From: Planctomycetota bacterium
GTDB taxonomy: Bacteria > Planctomycetota > JAJSAM01
Direction: 5' to 3'
Length of the DNA stretch: 15,025 nt
Assembly: GCA_029932425.1 (NCBI GenBank)
Contig: JAOZQC010000021.1
Coordinates: 1 to 15,025, forward strand
A program made the position numbers and the translations under genes. Below the pieces are notes generated by a model. That model was given only the letters and a program-made list of their open reading frames with translations, ran no database searches and was not told the origin of the DNA. Positions 6,356 to 13,602 of the stretch are shown piece after piece. How positions within the stretch are numbered: the stretch's first letter is position 1; every line of letters begins with the position of its first letter.

Positions 6356-8302
6356 ATGATGCGTTCCGCGCTCCATGTTCTTCTCCCCCCGTTTCTCCTC
6401 TCCGTCCTGCTGGGTGTCCTGCTGGGCACCCCGCCCGCGGGAGAACCCGCTCTCGCCGAAGAGGCGGCGGCCAACGGGGTCTCTCCGGCCGGCGTGGGCG
6501 ACCCGGTCTGTCTCCGCTGTCATCGGACCGTCGACCTCGGGGACACCTCCCACGCGGTGCTCGCGAAGTCGCTCCCGGACTCCTCGTGTGAGGCTTGCCA
6601 CGGCCCCGGGAAGGAGCACGCCCGGGACCCGGAGAAGGCGCGTCTTCCCGGGAAAGGGGATCCCGCGAGGACGGCGGCGCTCTGTCTCTCCTGCCACCGG
6701 TCCGGGCCGGACCACGTCACGGCCTGGGCGGAGAGCGACTTCGCGAAGAAGGGGATGTCCTGCCGCGACTGTCACACCGTCCACGCGGCCTCCGAGGCCC
6801 GCCTGCACTTCGTCGCGGACGAAAAGGGGTACCTCGGCGACGACGCCTGCCGCATGTGCCACGGGAACCTGTTCGCGGCGTTCGGCCGCTCCTTCCACGC
6901 GGAGGTCCTGGGGAAGCCCGGCGGCGGCTGCGAGGCCTGCCACGGCCCCGGCCGGGACCACGCCCGGGGGGCGCGCGACCTCGCCGGGGGGCGCGGCCCG
7001 GCCCGCATCGCCGGGAAGCCCGACACCTCCGCCTGCCTCCTCTGCCACCGTTCCCGGCCCGACCGTCACGCCCGGAAGATGGCGGTCTACCGCGAGAAGC
7101 GCCCGGCCTGCACCACCTGCCACCGGGTTCACGTGGACCGGGACGACCCCCTCTTCGCGGAGACGGGCGGCCCCGCCCCCGGCTCCGGGGCCCGCGCGGG
7201 GACGGAAGCCTGCGGCCGGTGCCACGGGGCCGCGATCCGCACCGCGAGGGAGTCGGTGCACGCCTCCCTCCTGGCCGCCGAGGACCGGGGCTGCGAGGCC
7301 TGCCACGGCCCGGCCGGCCACCACGTCCGCTCCGGCGGTCGGGCCCGCTTCGTGGTGAACCCGGAGCGCCTCCCACCGGAGAAGGCCAGCGCCCTCTGCC
7401 TCTCCTGCCACGGCGACAAGCCGGACCACGCCCGTGACTGGAAGGGCGGGGACCTCGAGAAGCGGGGGCTCTCCTGCCTCACCTGCCACCGGGCCCACGG
7501 GAAGAGCGAGGACCAGGGGAAACCCGTGGTCCGGGCGGAGGGGAAGGTGGGATCGAAGACCTGCCGGGTGTGCCACGCGGACGCCCACCCCGACCTCTCC
7601 CACTCCCCCCACGCCCGGCTCATGAAGGGGCCGGGCGCCCGGGGCTGCGAGGCCTGCCACGGTCCCGGGGCCGCCCACGTGGCGAAGGGGGGAGACCGGG
7701 CCTCGATCCGAAACCCCGCGCGCCTCCCCCCGGAGCGCCGGGCCGGGTTCTGTCTCGACTGCCACCGGACCGGGTCGACCCATTTCGCCTGGGACCGCGG
7801 CGCCCACGCCCGGGCGGGGCTTGCCTGCACCACGTGCCATGATTCCCTGGCGGGGCCGGAGACGAGATCGAAGAAGCGCGAGCCGGCCCTCTGCCTCGCC
7901 TGCCACGGCGACGTGGGGGCCGAGTTCCGGCTTCCGAACCACCACCCCCTCGAGCGGGGGGCGGTCACCTGCACCTCTTGCCACGACGTGCACCAGGAGG
8001 ATCACGGCTTCCTCTCCCTGGCGTCGCGAAAGGACCGCTGCGTCGCCTGCCACACGGACAAGCGCGGACCGTTCCTCTACGAGCACGAAGCGGACCGTCG
8101 CGACGGCTGCGTGGTCTGCCACCGGCCGCACGGCTCCATGAACCGCCGGCTCCTCACCCACCGGACCGTCCGCGCCCTCTGCATCCAGTGCCACGTCACC
8201 CCCGCGAGCCACAGCCTCTCCCGGGGGAGCCAGTTCCGGAACTGCCTTTCCTGCCACGGGAGCATCCATGGTTCCTACGTCGACAAGCGGTTTTTCCGCT
8301 AG
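6356..8302 (+). CDS. 22-heme cytochrome c, extended DmsE/MtrA-like periplasmic cytochrome
   Basis: An exported cytochrome of 648 residues with 22 CXXCH motifs, about one heme per 29 residues. After a signal peptide (MMRSALHVLL... to about ALAEEA) come four tandem tetraheme modules whose first hemes are at residues 52, 165, 286 and 403. Each has the order CxxCH, CEACHGP..H, CLxCH, CxxCH. Six more motifs follow in close pairs (513/539, 562/585, 609/630). That tail has hallmarks of the DmsE/MtrA decaheme family: LPNHHPLERG, KRGPFLYEHE, RPHGSMN and a final CLSCHGSIHGS. Module four plus the tail gives ten hemes, a complete DmsE-like unit, so three extra modules (12 hemes) precede it. MtrA-type proteins sit in an outer-membrane porin and conduct electrons across it. 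The next gene overlaps this one and encodes a porin fusion, supporting that role. A membrane-spanning wire is inferred. Confidence 0.92.
   Translation: MMRSALHVLLPPFLLSVLLGVLLGTPPAGEPALAEEAAANGVSPAGVGDPVCLRCHRTVDLGDTSHAVLAKSLPDSSCEACHGPGKEHARDPEKARLPGKGDPARTAALCLSCHRSGPDHVTAWAESDFAKKGMSCRDCHTVHAASEARLHFVADEKGYLGDDACRMCHGNLFAAFGRSFHAEVLGKPGGGCEACHGPGRDHARGARDLAGGRGPARIAGKPDTSACLLCHRSRPDRHARKMAVYREKRPACTTCHRVHVDRDDPLFAETGGPAPGSGARAGTEACGRCHGAAIRTARESVHASLLAAEDRGCEACHGPAGHHVRSGGRARFVVNPERLPPEKASALCLSCHGDKPDHARDWKGGDLEKRGLSCLTCHRAHGKSEDQGKPVVRAEGKVGSKTCRVCHADAHPDLSHSPHARLMKGPGARGCEACHGPGAAHVAKGGDRASIRNPARLPPERRAGFCLDCHRTGSTHFAWDRGAHARAGLACTTCHDSLAGPETRSKKREPALCLACHGDVGAEFRLPNHHPLERGAVTCTSCHDVHQEDHGFLSLASRKDRCVACHTDKRGPFLYEHEADRRDGCVVCHRPHGSMNRRLLTHRTVRALCIQCHVTPASHSLSRGSQFRNCLSCHGSIHGSYVDKRFFR
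6509..7891 (+). repeat. Four tandem tetraheme modules within the 22-heme gene
   Basis: Coding repeats begin at 6509, 6848, 7211 and 7562, so the first three units are 113, 121 and 117 codons long. Each carries a first heme, a strict CEACHGP heme with a following histidine, a CLxCH heme and a closing CxxCH. Modules three and four share NPxRLPPE before the third heme. The pattern indicates repeated internal duplication. Confidence 0.85.
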
Positions 8303-10934
8303 GCACCGGGGCCTCTTTCTCCTCGGCCTGGCCGCGGCCTTCCTTCCGCCGCTTCTCGGAGTGGTGCGGGCGGAGGACGAGAAGCCCGGGGTCGTGGGAG
8401 ACAAGGTCTGCCTGAAGTGCCATCGAGAGCAGCGGAAGCGGTTTCCGGCCTCGATCCACGGCTCCCTCCATTCCGGCGACGACAGCGTGTCCTGCGAGCT
8501 CTGCCACGGACCCGGAAGCGCCCACGTGGAGTCCGCGGGGGACGAGGCACCGCCGGTGGCGTGGAAGAAGCTGTCTCCGGAAGCGTCGGCGACACGCTGT
8601 CTCAAGTGCCACGGCCGGGGACGGGGACCCGCCCACGTCCAGGGCTTCCTGACCTCGCGCCGGCTCGCGCGCGGCGATTCCTGTCTCACCTGTCACGATC
8701 CCCACGCGCCGGCCCGGAAGCGCGCGGCCGCTCCCGCGAAGGCCGCGAAGCCGAAGCGGATCGGCGCCGACGCCTGTCTCCTCTGCCACCGGGACCGGCC
8801 GGAGCTCGTCTCCTTCCCGCACCGGGAACGCGTGGAGGACATGGGTGGCTGCGAGGCCTGTCACGGTCCCGGCTCCCGGCACGCGCTGTCCCGGGGCGAT
8901 CCCGCCGCCATCCGGAACCCGGGCCGCCTGGAGCCCGCGAAGGCGAACCGCGCGTGCCTCCTCTGCCATTCCGGCAAGGCACCCCCGGACCACTTCCGAC
9001 CCGCTCCGGCAAAGGAGCGCTGCGCCGACTGCCACACGATTCACCCGCCCCCGAGGGTGCCCGCCCCCGCCGCCCCGTCCCCGCCCCCGGGCCGCCCTCC
9101 CCTCGAGATCGAGGGCGGGGTCCCCCCCGCGCCCCCCTCGAACCCTTTCCGGATGAGGACCCTGCCCGAGCCCGGGCCGGGGGGCACGGAGATCCTCGGC
9201 ATGACCTTCACGGGATCGATCCGGGGCGGAGGGCGTACCGTGAGCGTCCGCGGGAGCGACGGGGTCTACGACCAGGACTTCGGCTACGACTCGGGGCTCC
9301 GGCTCTTCGCCTTCTCCCTCTCCGGCACCGCGGAGGAGGGGCCGATCTCCCGCCTCCTCCTCCGGGTGGAGGGGATCGACGACCCCGTGGAGACCTACCG
9401 CCTGGATGCCCGGAAGGACCACCTCTGGGAGCTCGCGGTCCGGGCGAAGCAGGAGAACACCGTCTACCGGGCCTCCGCCGACCCGAAGGAGCTCTCGGCC
9501 TGGCGCGAGAACCTGGGGGTCTCCCTCGCCCTCTACCCGGAGGCGCCGCTGCGGGTGACGCTGGGGCTCGACGTGGAGAGCTTCGACGGGCAGAAGCGCG
9601 GCGGGCGCCGCGTGAACGGGGCGATCCGCCCGGTCCGCGAACCCATCGACGACATCACCTACTACGGCTGGGTCCGGGTGGAGTACGCGGGCGGGCCGCT
9701 CTCGGCCAGCCTGACGCAGGGGTACCGCCGGGACCATCTCGACGGCGCTCTCGACTCGGAGACGCGGAACCGGCCTCCCGTGAACTCCCTCCTCTACGAC
9801 GAGCGGACCACCGCCCGGGCGCCCGTGACCACGTTCCTCTTCTCGTGGAAGGCCTCTTCCCGGATCACGTTCGACGGGAAGCTCGTCTGGATCACCCTCG
9901 ACACGGACACCCGGGGCACGTCACGGAGCACCGGGCCGGGCGGAGGCGCGGGGGCGGTGGAGCGCACCCACGAGGAGGTGGACGGCGACCGGGACCAGGT
10001 GCGAACGGAGCTCTCCGCCACGTGGCTCCCCGTGCCGGACCTCCGGCTCACCGCCCTCGTCGAGGGGCGCCGCGAGGACTCGGAGTCGGACGGAGTGCTC
10101 GTGAGCCTGAAGCGGGACCCCCCGGAATCCGCCCCCGTGAAGAGCCGCGAGCGCGTGCACACCGAGGACGACCAGAGCCGGTGGCGGTTCGGGGGGGAAG
10201 CGGGGTACCGCCCGGTCTCCTTCGGCGAGATCCGGGTGGGGTACGAGTGGACGGCGGAGGACTATGACACCGAGGATGACGGCAAGAAGAGGTCCCACGA
10301 CGCCCGGATCCACGGTCCCTTCTTCGGGCTCTCCCTGGAGCCCGCGAAGGGGCTCTCCGTGGACGCCCTCTACCGCTTCGTGAAGGTGGACGAACCGTTC
10401 ACGGAGATCGGCACCGAGGACGAGGACCAGTTCCGCGTGAAGGCGCGCTACCACCCGGACGAGACGTGGAGCTTCGGCGCCTTCTACGCGGAGACGGCCG
10501 GCTCGAACCAGCGCCGGAACACCGACGTCCTGGCGCGGGCGTTCGGGGTGAACGCCCTTTGGGAGCCCTTCCGGGACCTCTCCCTCCAGGCAACCCTGGA
10601 CTTCCAGCGGTTCAACACGCGGACGGACGCCGTGCGATATCTCGCGGGGGTGCCCCGGTTCGGCCGGAGCAGGTTCGAGGGCTACTCCCGGGGGTTCGCC
10701 CTCGACGGGAGCTACCGCGTGACCCCCTCCCTCCGCGTCCACGGCGCCGTGACCTGGTACGACACGCGGGGGGATTTCCCCACCCGCCTCTTCGACCTCC
10801 TGGCGGGAGCAGCGTACGGGCTCGAACGGGACGTGACGGTGGGGACCGATCTCCGCTTCACGTCCTACGACGAGGACGACGACGACGACTACCACGCCGT
10901 CCTCGTGGAGATCTGGCTGGAGATCGGGTTCTGA
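8268..10934 (+). CDS. Octaheme cytochrome c fused to outer-membrane beta-barrel (porin-cytochrome fusion)
   Basis: A single polypeptide of 888 residues joining an electron carrier to its probable membrane pore. A signal peptide (hydrophobic LFLLGLAAAF segment, cleavage near VVRA-ED) precedes eight CXXCH motifs at residues 48, 76, 111, 139, 170, 195, 230 and 252. These form two tetraheme modules of the kind repeated in the upstream gene. A Pro-rich linker (about 257-300) leads to some 590 residues of alternating hydrophobic/polar strands with acidic and Gly-rich loops and no heme motif. The chain ends in IWLEIGF, a C-terminal Phe typical of BAM-inserted outer-membrane proteins. Size and setting suggest an MtrB/PioB-like barrel; that family call is inferred. 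GGGAG lies 5 bases before ATG 8268, and the gene overlaps the 22-heme gene by 35 bases, implying translational coupling. Monoheme Cyc2 is the familiar fused cytochrome-porin; an octaheme fusion is much rarer. Confidence 0.88.
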   Translation: MVPTSTSGFSARHRGLFLLGLAAAFLPPLLGVVRAEDEKPGVVGDKVCLKCHREQRKRFPASIHGSLHSGDDSVSCELCHGPGSAHVESAGDEAPPVAWKKLSPEASATRCLKCHGRGRGPAHVQGFLTSRRLARGDSCLTCHDPHAPARKRAAAPAKAAKPKRIGADACLLCHRDRPELVSFPHRERVEDMGGCEACHGPGSRHALSRGDPAAIRNPGRLEPAKANRACLLCHSGKAPPDHFRPAPAKERCADCHTIHPPPRVPAPAAPSPPPGRPPLEIEGGVPPAPPSNPFRMRTLPEPGPGGTEILGMTFTGSIRGGGRTVSVRGSDGVYDQDFGYDSGLRLFAFSLSGTAEEGPISRLLLRVEGIDDPVETYRLDARKDHLWELAVRAKQENTVYRASADPKELSAWRENLGVSLALYPEAPLRVTLGLDVESFDGQKRGGRRVNGAIRPVREPIDDITYYGWVRVEYAGGPLSASLTQGYRRDHLDGALDSETRNRPPVNSLLYDERTTARAPVTTFLFSWKASSRITFDGKLVWITLDTDTRGTSRSTGPGGGAGAVERTHEEVDGDRDQVRTELSATWLPVPDLRLTALVEGRREDSESDGVLVSLKRDPPESAPVKSRERVHTEDDQSRWRFGGEAGYRPVSFGEIRVGYEWTAEDYDTEDDGKKRSHDARIHGPFFGLSLEPAKGLSVDALYRFVKVDEPFTEIGTEDEDQFRVKARYHPDETWSFGAFYAETAGSNQRRNTDVLARAFGVNALWEPFRDLSLQATLDFQRFNTRTDAVRYLAGVPRFGRSRFEGYSRGFALDGSYRVTPSLRVHGAVTWYDTRGDFPTRLFDLLAGAAYGLERDVTVGTDLRFTSYDEDDDDDYHAVLVEIWLEIGF
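8409..9036 (+). repeat. Two tetraheme modules in the porin fusion
   Basis: Hemes 1-4 (8409-8696) and 5-8 (8775-9035) each follow the order CxxCH, CExCHGPG..H, CLxCH, CxxCH, as in the 22-heme protein. Module two carries IRNPGRLEP before CLLCH and closely resembles module four of the upstream gene (IRNPARLPP before CLDCH). The hexaheme tail of the DmsE type is absent; the barrel takes its place. Confidence 0.82.
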
Positions 10935-10951
10935 ACCGGGAGCTTTCCGAG

Positions 10952-13552
10952 ATGCGATCGACGATTCGCCGCCTGGCTTTCCTGGTGCTGGTGTCCGCGT
11001 TCCTCGTTCCCGCGGGCTGCCGGCGCGGCACCACCGGCCACCGGCGCTTCCGGCTCGGCGGCGGCGCCACCCCCGTGGATCCCGGCGAGCCGGTCCTCGA
11101 TCCCGCGCCGGGGTACGCGGGCTCCGCAGTGTGCCGGGACTGCCACCGGGAGCTCTTCGACGACTGGGCCGAGACCTTCCACAACGTCTCCATCCGGAAG
11201 ACGGACCGGGAGGGGGCGGCGGGAGCCGCGGTGGTGGCGGACGCGGACGGGAACGGCCGGGACGACTTCCGGGACGGCCTGGACCTGGGCGGGGATCCCG
11301 ACTTCGCCGCGTTCGGAGGGAACGCCCCGAAGCTCTCCCACGCCGCGGGGGAGGAGTTCCCCTACCGGGTCACCATCGGGGCCGCCACCTTCCCCGTGTG
11401 GAGGACGATCGGCGGAAACGGCTTCTGGCGCCAGCGCTACCTCACGCGGATCGGGTCCTCCGTCTTCGTGCTCCCGATCCAGTACAACGAGGCGACCCGG
11501 GACTGGGTTCCCTACGTGCCGGAGACCTGGTACGACGGGACGGGCGCTCCTCGCTTCGCGGACGCGGAGGCCGCGGGGATCGATCCCGCCGCTTCCTTCG
11601 ACCTGCTCTGCGCCGCCTGCCACTCCACGGGGTTCACGGTGGAGTTCGACGCCGCCGCGGGGCGGTACGTGAACGGATACCGGGAGCTCACGGTGGGCTG
11701 CGAGGACTGCCACGGACCGGGCCGGGCCCATGTGGACGCCGGCGGCGACGCATCCCTCATCCTGAATCCCGAAGACCTCCTGGACGGCTCTCCGGAGGGG
11801 CTCCTCGCCGCCGACCTCGTGTGCGGCCGGTGCCACGTCCAGGCCGAGGGCGACGTGCCCGCGGGGGGCGCGGACCACGCCGGTTACCCCTGGCTCACGG
11901 GCGGCTCCACCTTCCCCCCGGGGAGCACCGACCTCGCGGCCTACGGGTGGATCCGGACGGAGGCGGAGAAGTACTGGCTCCGCCGGGACAATCCCCTGGG
12001 CTTCTCCCCCACCCCGGACGACCCGGACGACGACCTGTTCCTCGCCGCCCGGGAGGCGGAGATGCAGTTCGTGGACAAGGGGAACGGGGTCCACGCGGCG
12101 GGCGTCCCCCTGGCCCCCACCTGCTTCACCTGCCACGACCCCCACGAGCGGGTCCAGCGGCACCAGACCCGGAACTCGATCGAGCACGGGTCCGACACCT
12201 TCGCGGGCGTGTCCCAGATGAACAACGGCCTCTGCCTCGCCTGCCACCGGGGTCGCGGGGACTTCGCGGGGGTGAGCCCGGCGGACGTGGCCGCCATCAC
12301 CGACACCGGGGCCCCGGACGCGGTGGCGCAGGCCGTGGCCGACCACATGAAGAACGCGGCCGCGATGCCCGCCCCCGCCTCCGCCTACGACCCCGCGGGC
12401 ACGGGGACCGGGCGCTGTACGCTCTGCCACATGCCCCTCGTGGGAAGGTCGGCGGTCTTCACCGCGGACCGGGCGGGGAACCGGCAGGGGGACATGCACT
12501 CCCACAACTTCGAGGCGGTGTGGCCCAACGCCTCGACCCTCACCGACCCGGCGATGACGAACAGCTGCCATGCCTGCCACCCCCTGGCCCCCGGAGACCC
12601 CGCGGGCGAGATCATCGACGAGTGGACGGGGGATCCGGACGGGGACGGGAGCTTCCACGCCGACCTCCCCCGGAACTTCCAGAACGGCGTGGTGAACCCG
12701 GGGCGGAACGGTGGGGTGGCCTGCGTCGCCTGCCACACCACGGAGGGTTTCCTCGAGGTCCAGGTGGAGGGGACGGATCTCCACGCCCTCACCGCCTCCG
12801 GGGACGCGGGGCGGCGGGAGGAGATCCTCCGGGATTCGCTCCGGCGGAGCATGGGCCTCACCTGCCGGGCCTGCCACGGAAAGGGGCGGAGCGGAGGTTT
12901 CGCCTCGGGGGACAATCCCCTCCGCCTCCCGAAGGCCGAGCTCTGCGGGAGCTGCCACAACAACCGGACGGTGCTCTTCGAGGACTACCGGGACGCGGGG
13001 GAGACCGTCCGCCACCCGCAGCGCGAGATGCTGGCGGGCCACGGGGGGGCGGAGGTCTCCGGCGCCGCGTACGGAAACGGCGTCCACACCCTCGTGACCG
13101 GAGGGGACTGCACGGTCTGCCACCTCTCCGGCGCGGACCGGAAGCACGACTTCATGCCCACCCTCGCCGCCTGCCGGACCTGCCACCCCTCCCTCGACAC
13201 CTTCGACCGGGCCGCCGCCGACGACTTCGACGGGGACGGGACGGTGGAGGGCTTCCAGACCGAGGTGGAGGGAGCGCTGGCCCGGCTGGAGGAGGCGATC
13301 CTGGCCGCCCCCGCCAGCACGGGGGCGGTGATCACCTTCGACGGCACCGACTGGCTCATCGACGGTGACCGGGAAGCCACGGACCATCTCGATCCGGCGG
13401 CGGACGCCGCCCTTCTCCGGGCCATGTTCAATCACACGTGGGTGCGGTCCGACGGTTCCCGGGGCATCCACAACCCGACCTACGCCCTCCAGCTCCTCCA
13501 GCGGTCCTTCGAGGAGCTGACGGGCACGGCCTGGCCGGGCGCCGCCCGATGA
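10952..13552 (+). CDS. 13-heme cytochrome c, probable lipoprotein, paralogue of the minus-strand gene
   Basis: A protein of 866 residues with 13 CXXCH motifs, first at residue 61 (CRDCH), last at 741 (CRTCH). The start has GGGAG 9 bases upstream and lies 17 bases after the porin-fusion stop. The N-terminus MRSTIRRLAF...LVPAGC resembles a lipoprotein signal with Cys23 as lipidation site, although Pro at -3 is atypical. The heme region matches the 2093-5320 protein along its length: GGNGFWRQRY, PIQYNE, YDPAGTGTGRC, CVACHTTEGFLE, the Asp-rich loops DPDGDG and DFDGDG, and the C-terminal GIHNPTYAL. It lacks the N-terminal beta-sandwiches of that paralogue. Lying directly after the cytochrome-porin fusion, it is a good candidate for the outer-surface cytochrome of the conduit, in the role played by MtrC/OmcA or OmcB in other systems. 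That role, and the surface location, are inferred. Confidence 0.9.
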   Translation: MRSTIRRLAFLVLVSAFLVPAGCRRGTTGHRRFRLGGGATPVDPGEPVLDPAPGYAGSAVCRDCHRELFDDWAETFHNVSIRKTDREGAAGAAVVADADGNGRDDFRDGLDLGGDPDFAAFGGNAPKLSHAAGEEFPYRVTIGAATFPVWRTIGGNGFWRQRYLTRIGSSVFVLPIQYNEATRDWVPYVPETWYDGTGAPRFADAEAAGIDPAASFDLLCAACHSTGFTVEFDAAAGRYVNGYRELTVGCEDCHGPGRAHVDAGGDASLILNPEDLLDGSPEGLLAADLVCGRCHVQAEGDVPAGGADHAGYPWLTGGSTFPPGSTDLAAYGWIRTEAEKYWLRRDNPLGFSPTPDDPDDDLFLAAREAEMQFVDKGNGVHAAGVPLAPTCFTCHDPHERVQRHQTRNSIEHGSDTFAGVSQMNNGLCLACHRGRGDFAGVSPADVAAITDTGAPDAVAQAVADHMKNAAAMPAPASAYDPAGTGTGRCTLCHMPLVGRSAVFTADRAGNRQGDMHSHNFEAVWPNASTLTDPAMTNSCHACHPLAPGDPAGEIIDEWTGDPDGDGSFHADLPRNFQNGVVNPGRNGGVACVACHTTEGFLEVQVEGTDLHALTASGDAGRREEILRDSLRRSMGLTCRACHGKGRSGGFASGDNPLRLPKAELCGSCHNNRTVLFEDYRDAGETVRHPQREMLAGHGGAEVSGAAYGNGVHTLVTGGDCTVCHLSGADRKHDFMPTLAACRTCHPSLDTFDRAAADDFDGDGTVEGFQTEVEGALARLEEAILAAPASTGAVITFDGTDWLIDGDREATDHLDPAADAALLRAMFNHTWVRSDGSRGIHNPTYALQLLQRSFEELTGTAWPGAAR

Positions 13553-13584
13553 GCCCGGGCGAGAACCGTCCCGGGGCGCCCGCC

Positions 13585-13593
13585 GGGGAGGAG
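13585..13593 (+). promoter_or_regulatory. Ribosome binding site choosing the start of the NapC-type gene
   Basis: GGGGAGGAG lies 9 bases before ATG 13603. An alternative in-frame ATG at 13549 overlaps the upstream stop as ATGA, which could permit coupled translation, but it would add 18 polar residues ahead of the first membrane segment and lacks an equally good site. Confidence 0.7.
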
Positions 13594-13602
13594 CGATCGC
13601 CG

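Noticed and set aside
6509..7891. Regular repeats as a possible CRISPR or satellite array
   Set aside because: The periodicity of about 340-365 bases is the coding repeat of tetraheme modules, diverged at the DNA level and kept in frame.
6077..8689. Long minus-strand open frame opposite the 22-heme gene
   Set aside because: It is antisense to a gene with 22 in-frame heme motifs and a good ribosome site; its product has no recognisable domain and a repeat pattern that mirrors the sense-strand modules.
10889..13471. Long minus-strand open frame opposite the 13-heme gene
   Set aside because: It is a GC-driven shadow of the cytochrome gene at 10952-13552, with Val/Gly/Arg-rich composition and no supporting start site.
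10952..13552. NrfA-type nitrite reductase or octaheme HAO-like enzyme
   Set aside because: The C-terminal HN.xYA motif recalls NrfA, but there is no CXXCK catalytic heme motif, and 13 hemes with this spacing do not fit the pentaheme NrfA or octaheme HAO pattern.
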